NCBI GenBank assembly: GCA_014323675.1 | Contig: JACONN010000002.1 | Coordinates: 1,426,001-1,490,000 of the forward strand | Direction: 5' to 3' | From: Hormoscilla sp. GM7CHS1pb | GTDB lineage: Bacteria > Cyanobacteriota > Cyanobacteriia > Cyanobacteriales > Desertifilaceae | DNA: 64,000 nucleotides | Shown: positions 1 to 10,036 of the stretch, piece by piece | How the letters are laid out: each line of letters starts with the position of its first letter | Numbering within the stretch: the first letter of the stretch is position 1 | Made by a program: the position numbers and the translations under genes | The notes under the pieces: model-generated | What the model was told of the DNA's origin: nothing | Database searches by the model: none | Seen by the model: the letters and a program-made list of their open reading frames with translations, nothing else

Positions 1-125
1 GTATGCCGGGATAATTACGGATACTTTTGGGTTCGTAAATAGGTTCATTAAGTTTTTCCCTCCCCAAGAACTAAAAATAATCACGTCAACCAGTGAGAAA
101 TATCTCGTTCAATTAGGTCTTGAAG

Positions 126-998
126 CTATATAATATCCTCCCGGAATGCCTCAATTAGTTGCTGTCGCACTGCTGTTGAAATTGGTGGTGGCTTCGCGAG
201 GTTGGGATTTTGGATGGCAAAACGGATGCGTTGGCGCATTCTTGTCGGTAGCAATGACTTATAGAATGGTTTTAACATAGATTTGATGGAATTTGGCTTT
301 TTGAGTAACTTGTGCAGGGCTTGATTTTTCGGAATCCCAGATACATTAGGTTTTACCGACATATCTGGTACAAATGATTCATCAACATCGAGAAATATGA
401 ATATATCTTGTAAGATTCTGATATTACTAACATGCCAGTCTTCATATAAATATACTCTAATTTGTTTGCGATCGAACATCTCAAAATAGGATGACAACTG
501 AGAGTAGTAGAATCCCATGGCTTGATAATGCCAGATCCAATCCCAGTTACGCTCAATCCTTTCTTTTTCTGCTTGCAGGGCTTCGGAAAAATTGGTAATG
601 GATTCGCGACTATCCCTAATCATTTGCATAAAACTCGCATAAGCTCTATCAACAGGGTTTCTGAGAATAGCAATTAACTTGACATCTTTTATGTAGTGCT
701 TTATGCGTTCGGGGGCTTGAGGATGATATAGGTAAAAAGGAGATACTTCACCAATTGCTATCTCCTTGTTGACTTCCTGAAAAAGTGCTTGATACTCTTC
801 AAGTTTAGCAATAGAGTAGCGGTTAATCTGTTCCTCAGAACCCGGACCCCCAAAATTAGGAGTCTCTCCTTCTAATGCAAAAAAGTTGGTTTCCTTAATG
901 GGACTCATGTAGATTTGTGGATGCTGTTGTAGGTAATGATAAAGTGCAGTTGTGCCAGCCTTCGCTGCACCTATCACCAGAAAATTTGGCATTGTCAT
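126..998 (-). CDS. Sulfotransferase family protein, last 15 residues cut off by an in-frame stop
   Basis: PAPS-dependent sulfotransferase fold. The N-terminus carries the 5'-phosphosulfate loop AKAGTTALY and, near residue 115, the 3'-phosphate-binding segment AILRNPVDRAY. Such enzymes move sulfate from PAPS to a sugar, lipid or small molecule; the substrate cannot be read. ATG at 998 is preferred because GGGG lies 8 nt upstream. The frame ends at TAG (126-128), but past it the same frame reads LQDLIERDISHWLT and stops at TGA (81-83). That matches the C-terminus of the paralogue next door (LQDLLERDLYSWLE). The gene is therefore either freshly truncated by one nonsense change or 305 residues long with a sequence error. 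Same strand and family as the following gene. Confidence 0.85.
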   Translation of the reverse strand: MTMPNFLVIGAAKAGTTALYHYLQQHPQIYMSPIKETNFFALEGETPNFGGPGSEEQINRYSIAKLEEYQALFQEVNKEIAIGEVSPFYLYHPQAPERIKHYIKDVKLIAILRNPVDRAYASFMQMIRDSRESITNFSEALQAEKERIERNWDWIWHYQAMGFYYSQLSSYFEMFDRKQIRVYLYEDWHVSNIRILQDIFIFLDVDESFVPDMSVKPNVSGIPKNQALHKLLKKPNSIKSMLKPFYKSLLPTRMRQRIRFAIQNPNLAKPPPISTAVRQQLIEAFREDII

Positions 999-1134
999 AA
1001 TATACACCCCGGGAAAATCATGTCAGTTGTCAGCATCATCCCCTATAGCAGGTGATTCTGGAGGAGAGCAAAAATAATTATCAACTTTCGCACTACATGC
1101 TTCCCATAATTGATTATCAAACAACAGCAATTTA

Positions 1135-2031
1135 TTATTCCAACCAAGAATAGAGGTCTCGCTCCAGTAAATCTTGCAGCATTAAAATATCTTCTCTGTA
1201 TACTTCTATCAATTCCTGTCGAACTTCTGGCGACATTGGTGGCAGTTTCGTGAGATTGCGCTGCTTTATGCTTGCAGAGAGGCGATTACGTAATTTTTTA
1301 GGAAGCAAAGGCTTCAAAGCCTTTTTAATGGGGTTTGGTCTGCCTAAAAAGTTATGTATCATTCTATTCTTGGGTATTCCAGATACATTAAATCGGATAG
1401 ATGTGTCTGGTACAAATGTTTTATCTACTTCCAGGAAACTGAAAATATCTTGGATTAGACCAAGGGAATCGGTTTTTAACTCTTCGTACAAATCAACTCT
1501 TATTTGCTCTCGATTAAATGCGTCAAAGTAGCGCTTTATTTTACTGTAGTAAAGTCCTTTGCTCGCGTAGTGGAAGCCTGGAATCCAATTATCCTGTATC
1601 CGCTTCCTTTCGCAAGCCAAAGCTTTAGAAAAATCCATTATAGGTTCGCGGGCTTCTCTGATTTGCATAGAAAAGTGCGAGTAAGCACGGTCAACTGGAT
1701 TGCGCAGGATAGCAATTAGTTTAGCATCAGGGATATAGTGCTTGATGCGATCGACAGTTTTGGGAATATCGAGATATATAGTAGATGCTTCCCCGATCGC
1801 TTTTTCCCTGGATACTCCTTTGAATAGGGCTTGGTAATCTGCCAGATTAGTAATCGAATTTTTCATCCCGCTAGTGACACCCTGGAAATTCAACTTTTCC
1901 CCCTCAAAAGCAAAGAAACGGGGTTCCTTGGCTGGACTCATATAGATTTCGGGATGCTGCTTGAGATAATTATATAATGCAGTGGTTCCCGATTTCGCTG
2001 CGCCAATAATTAGAAAGTTAGGCATGACCAT
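1135..2031 (-). CDS. Sulfotransferase family protein (intact paralogue)
   Basis: 298 residues, full length for the family. The 5'-PSB loop AKSGTTALY is at residues 13-21 and AILRNPVDRAYSHF in the middle is the 3'-PB region. Clearly a tandem duplicate of the neighbouring sulfotransferase (shared GIPKNR, SPEVRQELIEVYREDI and similar blocks). A GAGGA ribosome site sits about 10 nt before the ATG. With a flippase and a glycosidase-like lipoprotein upstream on the same strand, the most likely job is sulfation of an exported polysaccharide; this is inference from context. Confidence 0.9.
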   Translation of the reverse strand: MVMPNFLIIGAAKSGTTALYNYLKQHPEIYMSPAKEPRFFAFEGEKLNFQGVTSGMKNSITNLADYQALFKGVSREKAIGEASTIYLDIPKTVDRIKHYIPDAKLIAILRNPVDRAYSHFSMQIREAREPIMDFSKALACERKRIQDNWIPGFHYASKGLYYSKIKRYFDAFNREQIRVDLYEELKTDSLGLIQDIFSFLEVDKTFVPDTSIRFNVSGIPKNRMIHNFLGRPNPIKKALKPLLPKKLRNRLSASIKQRNLTKLPPMSPEVRQELIEVYREDILMLQDLLERDLYSWLE

Positions 2032-2057
2032 AGTCTTATTTCCTCGGACAAATCCCG

Positions 2058-4026
2058 TTACTCGATCGCCAACATTGCCATGGGTGAAAATTCAGGTAAT
2101 CGCACTTTATATCCTCCTCTTATCGCCTCTGGCTGAAGTATTTGTCCAGTAATCACTTCAACTACTCGCTGCGGAGGGCGATTAGCCTTAATCTCCACCT
2201 CTACATCCCTAATCTGCGGGGGCGGTGATTTTAGACTCTGCTTGCCCTTGCCGATATTCTTCCTAAACTGAATCCAAGTAAAATCATTCGTAATAGCAAC
2301 CATTAGTCTGTTTTTGTCTGGGTTTTGAAAAGCCACCGCGTGCATTTTTTCCGGACCGCCGGTCACACGCACTGGGGCAGTATCTCTATACTCAGAATAT
2401 ACCTGGCGGAAAGCCGCGATCGCCTGGCCGGTCTCCCCGGGCTGGCTCCAAGTCCAGCGGGGGTCATTTTCTATCACTATACCACCTTTTGCTTGAAATC
2501 GATCGACTTCCCGACGTTGATCGATAGTTAATTCATCTGGGTTGGGCAGAAACAACAGCTTGTAGCCATCTAACTCTCCTTTTTGCAGCTGGTAGTCATC
2601 CACTACGCCCACCGGCACCCCATCTCGGACCAAGACCTGAAAAGCTCCCGTCAATGGCCAGAGTACCTGCCGCCAGGCAGCTACCAGATCTACTCCACGG
2701 CGATCGCGCGATCGTTCGCTATAGTGAACTGCCGCCCAGCGGACAGGGCGACTCTGACTCAGATAGGGGGAGACGGCCCAGGGCAAAAGCTGATTTGAGC
2801 GCTTCTCTGGGCGTGCCTTGGTCAGAGCTTTTCTGACTGAGTAAATTCACTTCCGATACACCCATATTGGCGATCGCCCCATAGGTTACTAAGGCCGAGG
2901 CAAAGGCCAGGGCCTGTTCCTGATTTGGCATTCCCCCTCCATAAATCCGGGGAGGTCTGCCATCTGCTGCATCTCGCAACAGCGTCCACCCCAAGGCCAT
3001 GCGTATATCATCTGCCGGCTGTGCTAAGGATGAATTTTGCTCAAATACCCTCATATTCAACCGCTTCGCGGTTGCCAGAAAGAACTCATTCTTCGACGAG
3101 TCTGCCAAACGCACCAAATTAGTTGTCATCCGAGGATTAATCAAAGCCGGTACTGTCGTGGTACTCACCTCAAATACCACTTCCGGATACTGCCGGTGGA
3201 CGCTATCGCGCCAGTAAGCGAAAGTTTCCTCCACCTGAGAGGCTGTAAACTGCAAATACCGTCGGTAATCGGGATCGCGATCGTCTATAACTGTGGGTGC
3301 TTCTCGACCTGTTTCTTGGCGAAAAGCCTCTTGCAAAGGCGTACCCCAGCACCCATCATAGGGCATATGCACCTCATCAAAAAAGAAACCATCCACCCCC
3401 ATTTCCGCCAGTTCCAACAGTCGCTGCAGGACAATTTCCCGATAGGGTGAGGTAATATCCAAGTAGTCTCCCCGCCGACGGTGAGCAACCACCTTCCCAT
3501 CAGGTTGTTTGCAGACCCATTCTGGATGTAGGATCGCGATCGTTTTATCCGTGGAGTGAAAGTAATAGGCGAGCATCCTCATTCCTTTGGCACGTCCCTC
3601 TTCGATCATCTGTTTAATATGATTGGGTTGATTTATCAACAAGGGCCGCCCATTCACCACCGGGACTTTACTCGGCCACCAGGGGTCTTCCTGGCCAGTT
3701 TTCACATGACGAGAAAAAACCACTGCCCCTAGCTGGGCAAACCCTGTGGCCCCATTGGCAAACTCTGGCGTACCCAACCATTTTTTCACAGACAAGCGTG
3801 TATGTCCCTGCACGCGATTCTCTTCAAACCAAGCTGGTAATTGATAAGCTTGCTCCCCGTGCTGCCGATCGTCCCGAGTCAAGTTCATTTTCTGTTGTGA
3901 TTCTAGGGACTCCACCCTTTCTATAGCTATGGGTTCACAGGCCACTATCACCAGACTACCTGCAATAACAATGATTCGTCCTATGGAACCGTGCCAGCGC
4001 CAAAATCTTTTTAACATCTTCTTCAT
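2058..4026 (-). pseudogene. Glycoside hydrolase-like lipoprotein, frameshifted
   Basis: Two overlapping frames (2719-4026 and 2058-2786) make one protein of about 650 residues. The N-terminus is a basic start plus hydrophobic stretch ending IVAC, a weak lipobox. The middle has a TIM-barrel glycosidase look, with GFFFDEVHMPY as a probable acid-containing beta strand. The C-terminal part (GVVDDYQLQKGELDGYKLL, then LFLPNPDEL) resembles the GATase-like trimerisation domain of GH42-type enzymes. The two halves join between AFALG and VSPYLSQ near 2765-2775 by a one-base frame change. Its ATG overlaps the flippase stop by 4 nt (ATGA), so the two were an operon. The family placement (GHL6/GH42-like) is tentative. 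Confidence 0.7.
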
Positions 4027-4835
4027 ATTAGTTTACCCAAAAACGTCGAGTCAATTCCTAACTTTTTGCGCACCCAGATTACTCTTAATATATTCACTAT
4101 TATGGTACTGCTTGCCGTAGCAATTGCCGCCCCTTCAATCCTCCAGTTTGGAATCAATATAGCATTGCCAATTACATTCAAGAGGGCACTCGTAGCCATA
4201 ATCATAGCTGAATAATGTTCGTACCCAGTCATAGTCAGCAACAAACCATTTGAACCTGTAGCCCCATGGATAACCTGTCCCATACTCAAAATTACCAGCG
4301 CCGTTCTGCCTTGGATAAAGTCCGAACCAAAAAGTGATAAAACTGATTCGCCAAATATAATTAGTATTGTAGCACAGGTAAGAGAGATCAGCGTTATCAG
4401 CCGGGTTATTTTAGTAACTACCCGTTGAATTTGCTCGCTCTTCCCCTCGACATACAGACTGGCAATATTAGGAGCCATGACACTATTAACCGCGCCCAAC
4501 ATAAAAGTAATCGGTTGCGTACACCTGTTAACTACTACGTAAACTCCCACGGCGGCAGCACCCTTGAGAGCGCCCAGCATCAAGATATCAGTGCGATTAT
4601 TAATAATCTGCATCCCTCCCATGAACATCATGGGTAAGGCAGATCGTACCCAACTTTTCACTCGATACTCGGGAGTTGCCTGCCCTACCTCGTCCGGCCA
4701 AGCCCTGTTTAGCAATAGAGACCCTACGCCCACGGTAATAGCAGTGACAACCACATATATAGCTACCATCCCCGCAAAGTAAATGGTTTCAGCCTTTTCT
4801 TTCGGTGCAAAATGTATTGTGGTATACAGTTTACA
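4023..4835 (-). pseudogene. Polysaccharide flippase (Wzx/MATE-like), N-terminal half missing
   Basis: About 270 codons of the C-terminal half of an oligosaccharide flippase with several membrane segments (for example LISLTCATILIIFGESVLSL). Flippases of this class are usually 400-500 residues. Reading upstream of the first ATG (4769) the frame stays open and protein-like (TTIHFAPKEKAETIYFAGM) until TAG at 4836-4838. That is where sequence of the IS607 remnant begins, so the element probably removed the front of the gene. ATGA overlap with the downstream glycosidase-like gene. Confidence 0.75.
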
Positions 4836-4838
4836 CTA

Positions 4839-4947
4839 TAAACCCAGGAGAGCCCGAGCGCTGAACTCAGGTACTACTGTCGGAGATTGCTAGCCGGACT
4901 GAGTTATGTGAGATTGAGAACCACGAGTTGGACTGCATTCTATAAGC
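4839..4947. mobile_element. Probable distal end of the IS607-type remnant
   Basis: This 109-bp stretch lies between the truncated flippase and the left end of the IS1-family element. It is the continuation, on the far side of the IS1 insertion, of the degraded IS607 sequence at 5820-6137, because the 8-bp CTATAAGC target duplication joins the two. No intact reading frame remains; it may hold the end of a lost tnpB, but I cannot prove that. Confidence 0.35.
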
Positions 4948-5819
4948 GGCGTTGCACAATTACGGGATGATTTAAATAGGTACCGGTACAGAATTATAAC
5001 GTAGATAGTGCAATAATAACTTAATTGAAAGCCTCAACATTTCTTCCGACTTTGAGTAACATAATGTTTTTCTTTTTAATCGAGCTAGATAATGTCTTAA
5101 TCGACAATTTTCACATTCAACACGGGTCATGTAGGTTTTGCTGACTATATGGTCAATATATTCAATAAACATTGGATAAACAGGCCATCCATCAGTAACG
5201 TCTAAAAAGCATTGCCAACATTTTATAATATCCCACATAGGCTTAAAAGTTTCTGCAGAACGATCGCCTAATACCCATGTTATAATCCCTGGCTTGAAAT
5301 GATTTACGACTGTCCATAGCCACTTTTTATTCTTTTTTTCATTGACATAAGTATGCAACTCGTCAATTTCTGCAACCTCCGGAATATCGTAGTTTTCAGG
5401 GATTGACGGTAATTCTTTAGCTGCCTGTTTTACCCAATCAATTTGAGTATTATGGCTGACACCAGTTATCCTTTCAATACCTCGAAATCCATTGCCATTA
5501 ACGTACATTGTCAAACAATTTTTCTTGACCTCTTCTGAATAACCGCGCGGATAATAATGTTCGAGAAACTGGCGACGACAATCCTTACAAATTAAATTCT
5601 GTTTGCCGCGTCTGTGACCATTTTTATTGATGTTTTCAGAACCACATCTGGGACATTTCATGTTCGACTCCTTTAGCTAATTCTTTCGCCTTACTATCCA
5701 TGATAACACATATTATGACTAGGTCGAAAACAAACATCATACTATACATAAATTCTGACTGTAAAATTGCAGATTATCATAATCTGCAATAACCCATCAT
5801 CCCGAAAATGTGCAACGCC
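4948..5819 (-). mobile_element. IS1-family insertion sequence, complete (872 bp)
   Basis: Imperfect terminal inverted repeats begin GGCGTTGCACA at 4948 and end TGTGCAACGCC at 5819; they stay similar over about 24 bp (both contain CGGGATGAT). The 8-bp direct repeat CTATAAGC flanks both ends (4940-4947 and 5820-5827), the duplication size expected for IS1. It holds one transposase ORF and lies inside an older IS607 remnant. A short non-autonomous relative with the same ends is at 50441-50620. Confidence 0.92.
4972..5661 (-). CDS. IS1-family transposase (single ORF)
   Basis: 229 residues. An N-terminal zinc ribbon (CPRCGS at 3-8 and CKDCRRQF near 25) is followed by an HTH-like segment and a DDE-type core: EIDELHTYV, VTDGWPVY and a C-terminal helix VECENCRLRHYLARLKRKT with the final acidic residue. 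Unlike enterobacterial IS1 the two domains are in one frame, as in many cyanobacterial IS1 relatives. The gene fills the element almost completely and has no frame damage, so the element may be active. Confidence 0.92.
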   Translation of the reverse strand: MKCPRCGSENINKNGHRRGKQNLICKDCRRQFLEHYYPRGYSEEVKKNCLTMYVNGNGFRGIERITGVSHNTQIDWVKQAAKELPSIPENYDIPEVAEIDELHTYVNEKKNKKWLWTVVNHFKPGIITWVLGDRSAETFKPMWDIIKCWQCFLDVTDGWPVYPMFIEYIDHIVSKTYMTRVECENCRLRHYLARLKRKTLCYSKSEEMLRLSIKLLLHYLRYNSVPVPI

Positions 5820-6137
5820 CTATAAGCAATGCCACTTAACCAGTTCGTAGCCCTTACGCAGTCTAAAATTAAGCTGGACTCCAATTTCTGAAATGAATTC
5901 CGCCTCTGGATAGTGGAGGCGCAGATATTCAAGTTGTCAGCTCTTGCATCGTCACGTTGGGAATAACTTGAGACCCTTGCATAACAAACAGTTGAAAGCT
6001 CCCGGGGGACATCGTAGCTGCCCACCTGGCGTTCGGTACGATGTGATTTTACCTTCTCGTTCCCACCTTCTGAGGGACTCTGGATGTACTCCCAAAAGGT
6101 TAGCTGCTTGGGCTGGGGTATAATACTCATGTTTCAT
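5820..6137 (-). pseudogene. IS607-family serine recombinase (tnpA) remnant
   Basis: ATG at 6137 begins YYTPAQAANLLGVHPESLRR, the MerR-like DNA-binding domain of IS607 TnpA. The second frame then gives VPRELSTVCYARVSSYSQRDD with the catalytic serine region, and a third frame gives EYLRLHYPEAEFISEIGVQL. At least two frameshifts separate these pieces. The gene is further cut at 5820 by the IS1-family element. Non-functional. Confidence 0.85.
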
Positions 6138-6610
6138 TTATTTGCGAGCAGTCAATGCTCGTTTCTTGTTCGATTGCATTAGTTTCATTAGCTTGATTTT
6201 CTAACTATAGCTACAACCAAATTAGGCTGTGTTTAGCAAAAATCCGGGAATTAGAGAATATTTTTGTTACTGCTTACCAACCCTAGCGTACTGAGTTTTC
6301 GCCCAAATATGAGAGATGTGTAGGTTTTTGGGCACTTAGTCACAACTCTGTTGTCTGTTGTCTGTATGCCCGAAATCCTCACAGCTAAAGGGTTTCAGCT
6401 ACTTAAAATCGTCTCGTACCTAGGTACAAAAACTTATGTATGACGACTTATTAAGAAAATCTAAGTGTTGACGAGCGCTGGATCCTGGCTGATAAAATAG
6501 GAGAATTGACCGAAATTAAGACTGGATGACTAGGTTATAACCAGTCTAATCACACCCAACTGCCAGTACGGTGAGTGGGTTTTAAATATTATGGTTGCAT
6601 GGTAGTGACA
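6138..6610. other. Intergenic region upstream of sir with a palindrome
   Basis: No gene is visible in these 470 bp. At 6416-6427 there is a perfect 12-bp palindrome GTACCTAGGTAC, about 190 bp before the sir start. It is not the GTA-N8-TAC NtcA site because its spacer is 6. It could be a regulator site for sir, but nothing else in the sequence supports this. Confidence 0.35.
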
Positions 6611-8554
6611 ATGGTTTCATCTTTGACAAATCCCCCCACAGCTAAAAAATCTTCCAAGTTAGAAGGCATAAAGGAACGCAGTAATTATCTGCGGGAACCA
6701 GTAGCCTCGGAACTGCTAGAGGACACAAATCATTTCTCGGCAGACGGCATCCAGATTCTCAAATTTCACGGCTCCTATCAGCAGGATAACCGGGATAACC
6801 GCCAGATGGGACAGTCGAAAGACTACCAAATGATGCTGCGCACTCGCTCTCCGGGGGGCTTTATTCCCCCAGAGTTGTATATTACTCTAGATCGCCTGTC
6901 GGAGGAGTATGGCAACGGGACAATCAGGGCAACCACCAGGCAAGGTTTTCAACTCCACGGGGTGCTCAAGCAAAATCTCAAGACGGTATTCGCCTCGATT
7001 ATCAACAGTATGGGGTCAACTCTGGGAGCCTGTGGCGACCTGAATCGCAATGTCATGGCCCCAGCGGCACCATATAAAGATCGCCCCGAGTATCAGTATG
7101 CTTGGGAGTACGCTAATAATATTGCTGACTTGCTGACGCCCCAAACAGGAGCTTACTATGAAATATGGTTGGATGGCGAAAAGGCGATCGGGGCTTCGGA
7201 AGCCCCAGAAGTGAAAGCGGCGCGGCAGCGGAATGGTAACGGTACTATATTCTCTGATAAGGAAGAACCGATTTACGGGGAACATTATATGCCCCGCAAG
7301 TTTAAGATCTCGGTGACGGTGCCCGGGGATAATTCAGTCGATCTGCTCACCCAAGATATAAGTTTGGTGGTCCTGACAGATGACAGCGGTCAATTGGAAG
7401 GGTTTAATATCTATGCTGGGGGCGGTATGGGCCGCACTCACGGGAAAGAGGAGACATTCCCTAGAACAGCTGACCCGATCGGGTATGTGGCCAAAGAAGA
7501 TGTTTACGATCTGGTGAAGGCAATTGTAGCAACTCAGCGGGACTATGGCGATCGGGTGAATCGGCGTCATGCGAGAATGAAATATCTCCTCGGCGACTGG
7601 GGAGTAGATAAATTCCGCAGCAAGGTGTCCGAATACTTCGGTAAACCGTTAGCACCATTCCAACCGCTGCCAGAATTTAAATATCTGGACTATCTGGGCT
7701 GGCACGAACAGGGAGATGGGAACCTTTTCCTGGGCATCTCGATTGAAAATGGTCGGATCAAAGATGAAGGAACGTTTAATCTGAAAACGGCTTTGCGCGA
7801 TATCGTGCAAAAATTTGACCTGCCCATGCGGCTGACGCCTAACCACAATATCATCTTGTATGAGATTGAACCCCAACAGCAGTTGGAAATCAACGAAATT
7901 TTGATCTTAAATGGTGTTGAAGTCGATCCAGGTAAAATTGATAGCTTAGTCCGTTACTCCATGGCTTGCCCAGCTATGCCCACCTGTGGTTTGGCGATTA
8001 CGGAATCAGAACGGGCGCTACCTGGTATTTTAGATCGCATCCGATCGCTGCTGAATAAGTTAGGGTTAGAACAAGAGCATTTTGTGGTGCGGATGACGGG
8101 CTGTCCGAATGGTTGTGCGAGACCTTATATGGCAGAATTAGCGTTTGTCGGTCAAGCACCAGAGTCCTATCAGGTTTGGCTGGGTGCTGACCCAAATCAG
8201 AACCGTTTGGCTCAAGTATATCTCGATAAGATGCACCAGTCAACTCTAGAAGCGACTTTAGAACCTTTGTTTGTCTATTTTAAGCAGTCACGCCAACCAG
8301 GGCTAGTACCAGAAAGCTTTGGAGATTTTTGTCATCGCGTGGGGTTAGAGGCCCTGCGCAGCTTTGCTGCTAGCTATCAACCAGGGGAAACTCCTGTGAA
8401 TGGCAAGACCGCTACTGCTAGTAAGGCGCGGTATCGAGTGGGAGTGCGCGATACCACATATAAGCGTCTCAAGGATCTTGCTACTCAGCAAGGTAAGTCC
8501 ATGACTCAGTTGGCAACAGAGGCGATCGAGGCTTATTTGCGGGAAAATGGTTAA
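6611..8554 (+). CDS. sir: Ferredoxin-sulfite reductase with a C-terminal RHH-like extension
   Basis: Six-electron reduction of sulfite to sulfide in assimilatory sulfur metabolism, with electrons from ferredoxin. About 647 residues. The siroheme/4Fe-4S ligands appear as ACPAMPTCG near residue 453 and TGCPNGC near 497; the N-terminus ([23 protein letters not shown]) is typical of cyanobacterial and plant enzymes. The frame opens earlier (GTG 6575, ATG 6599), but ATG 6611 gives the usual length and N-terminus. After the reductase the last about 40 residues ([18 protein letters not shown] and on) look like a ribbon-helix-helix DNA-binding motif. Monocistronic or loosely followed by rsmE. Confidence 0.93.
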   Translation: MVSSLTNPPTAKKSSKLEGIKERSNYLREPVASELLEDTNHFSADGIQILKFHGSYQQDNRDNRQMGQSKDYQMMLRTRSPGGFIPPELYITLDRLSEEYGNGTIRATTRQGFQLHGVLKQNLKTVFASIINSMGSTLGACGDLNRNVMAPAAPYKDRPEYQYAWEYANNIADLLTPQTGAYYEIWLDGEKAIGASEAPEVKAARQRNGNGTIFSDKEEPIYGEHYMPRKFKISVTVPGDNSVDLLTQDISLVVLTDDSGQLEGFNIYAGGGMGRTHGKEETFPRTADPIGYVAKEDVYDLVKAIVATQRDYGDRVNRRHARMKYLLGDWGVDKFRSKVSEYFGKPLAPFQPLPEFKYLDYLGWHEQGDGNLFLGISIENGRIKDEGTFNLKTALRDIVQKFDLPMRLTPNHNIILYEIEPQQQLEINEILILNGVEVDPGKIDSLVRYSMACPAMPTCGLAITESERALPGILDRIRSLLNKLGLEQEHFVVRMTGCPNGCARPYMAELAFVGQAPESYQVWLGADPNQNRLAQVYLDKMHQSTLEATLEPLFVYFKQSRQPGLVPESFGDFCHRVGLEALRSFAASYQPGETPVNGKTATASKARYRVGVRDTTYKRLKDLATQQGKSMTQLATEAIEAYLRENG

Positions 8555-8599
8555 TGAAGAATGGAAAAGGAGAGTATTATTGCGAGTTAGCCATTAGTC

Positions 8600-9379
8600 A
8601 TGAATCACGATCGACTGCAACGGTTGGCGATCGCGCCGACACAGATACAAGACGATCTGGTTTGCTTGACCGGTCAGCAACAGCATTACCTGGGGCGAGT
8701 CTTGCGCTTGCAGGCGGGCGATCGCTTTATTGCAATGAACGGACAGGGGACTTGGTGGCTGTGCGAACTCCTAGCAGCAGCAACTGCTAAGATTCTAGAA
8801 TCCATTCCCGTGCAAACTGAGTTGCCAGTAGCAGTAACCCTGATGGTTGCCTTGCCCAAAGGTAACGGATTTGACGATGTGGTGCGCTGCTGTACGGAGT
8901 TAGGAGTCAGTTCCATTATCCCAGTGGTGAGCGATCGGACTTTACTCAAACCCAGTTCCCAAAAGCTCTCCCGCTGGCGGCGGATCGCTGATGAAGCCGC
9001 CGAACAATCCGAACGTCAGATCCTGCCCGGGCTCTTAGAACCTGTGGCATTCGCTACAGCTTTGTCAGATTTTACTTCAGCCAAGTTAGAAAATAATCTC
9101 TTGCGTTCCCAGGCAGAGCCAGGGAACGAGGGAAAATATATTTGCGTGGCGCGGGGCGAATATCCCCATTTATTGGATAGCTTGCAGGACTGTTCGCAAG
9201 AGAAAATTGTCATTGCGACGGGACCGGAAGGGGGATGGACGGAAGCAGAAGTTGCAAGGGCGATCGACTCTGGTTTCCAACCAGTGTCCTTGGGACTGCG
9301 CATTCTCAGAGCCGTTACAGCCCCGATCGTGGCTTTATCCATTGTAGCAGCCGCCTGGGAGTCTAAACTTGAGAATTGA
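8600..9379 (+). CDS. rsmE: 16S rRNA (uracil(1498)-N3)-methyltransferase carrying a repeat-encoded insert
   Basis: SPOUT methyltransferase acting on the 30S subunit. An N-terminal PUA-like domain (LTGQQQHYLGRVLRLQAGD) is followed by the SPOUT knot: MVALPKGNGFDDVVRCCTEL, ATGPEGGWTEAE (SAM loop) and LGLRILRAVTAPI. Length 259 is slightly above the usual 230-250. The excess includes residues 168-179 (LRSQAEPGNEGK), encoded by an interspersed palindromic repeat (9103-9131) sitting in frame between two domain segments. Starts 45 nt after sir on the same strand. Confidence 0.93.
   Translation: MNHDRLQRLAIAPTQIQDDLVCLTGQQQHYLGRVLRLQAGDRFIAMNGQGTWWLCELLAAATAKILESIPVQTELPVAVTLMVALPKGNGFDDVVRCCTELGVSSIIPVVSDRTLLKPSSQKLSRWRRIADEAAEQSERQILPGLLEPVAFATALSDFTSAKLENNLLRSQAEPGNEGKYICVARGEYPHLLDSLQDCSQEKIVIATGPEGGWTEAEVARAIDSGFQPVSLGLRILRAVTAPIVALSIVAAAWESKLEN
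9103..9131. repeat. Palindromic repeat embedded in frame in rsmE
   Basis: CGTTCCCAGGCAGAGCC followed by AGGGAACG forms a hairpin (GTTCCC with GGGAAC). The same unit occurs between genes at 9403-9431, 13797-13824, 23120-23150, 26150-26520 and 28690-28712. Here it lies wholly inside rsmE and is translated as RSQAEPGNE without breaking the frame. Confidence 0.9.
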
Positions 9380-9461
9380 AAGAGGAGGCAGAGCCTCAAT
9401 CTTGACGTTCCCTGCCAGAGGCAGGGAACGAGAAATTAAGTAAGGGAATGCGTGGATTTAT
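9380..9461. repeat. Palindromic repeats after rsmE
   Basis: The gap holds GAGGCAGAGCCTC followed by CGTTCCCTGCCAGAGG with its GGGAACG partner. These are two units of the same family that is found inside rsmE. They may act as a terminator between the convergent genes, but there is no T run. Confidence 0.7.
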
Positions 9462-9917
9462 TTACTCTGGTAAAAAGTCATAATCCAGGCAATGTTCTGA
9501 GGTATAATGACAATCAGCAGGGAAAGTTGATAAGGCCAAGCCTGTCTCATCTGCTGCCCGCGATCGGGCATTTTCATAACACTCCTCAAATATCTCCTGT
9601 AGGTAGGGTCTCAAACTTGGCGAATCTTTTAAGTCATCCTGAATGCGTCTGCGATGTTCCCGAATACTGCCTCGCCAACTACCACTGCGATAATCTGGTT
9701 CATATTGCCATTTGAGCAGGTGCAGCAGAATCACTATCAGGTTACTTTTCAGGCTTTTCCGTTCCCTTCTCGACATATCCTCAATTTCTTCGATTAAGTT
9801 GGCCCAGTCTACCCTTGAGTAGTTTTGGGCACGAAGTTGTGTTACTGTGGTTTCCACCCAACGGACAAAATCAGTTTCATAGAGACTCTTTTGGCGGGCT
9901 TGGAGTTGAGTTGCCAT
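9462..9917 (-). CDS. DUF29 domain-containing protein
   Basis: 151 residues with the DUF29 pattern: YETDFVRWVETTVTQLRAQ, the segment DWANLIEEIEDMSRRER, and LLKWQYEPDYRSGSWRGSI. The family is very abundant in cyanobacteria and its function is unknown. Start ATG 9917. Complete, convergent with rsmE. Confidence 0.9.
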   Translation of the reverse strand: MATQLQARQKSLYETDFVRWVETTVTQLRAQNYSRVDWANLIEEIEDMSRRERKSLKSNLIVILLHLLKWQYEPDYRSGSWRGSIREHRRRIQDDLKDSPSLRPYLQEIFEECYENARSRAADETGLALSTFPADCHYTSEHCLDYDFLPE

Positions 9918-10036
9918 AATCTTAATCAGTTACCTTGGCTCTATTGTATAGCAATTTATTCGAGATGTATAATGAGACATGAATTGTCAGTGCCGTGATG
10001 TGTTAAGCTAGACTAGATCCTAAACATCTATGGGCC

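Noticed and set aside
6416..6427. NtcA box upstream of sir
   Set aside because: GTACCTAGGTAC has a 6-nt spacer; NtcA needs GTA-N8-TAC.
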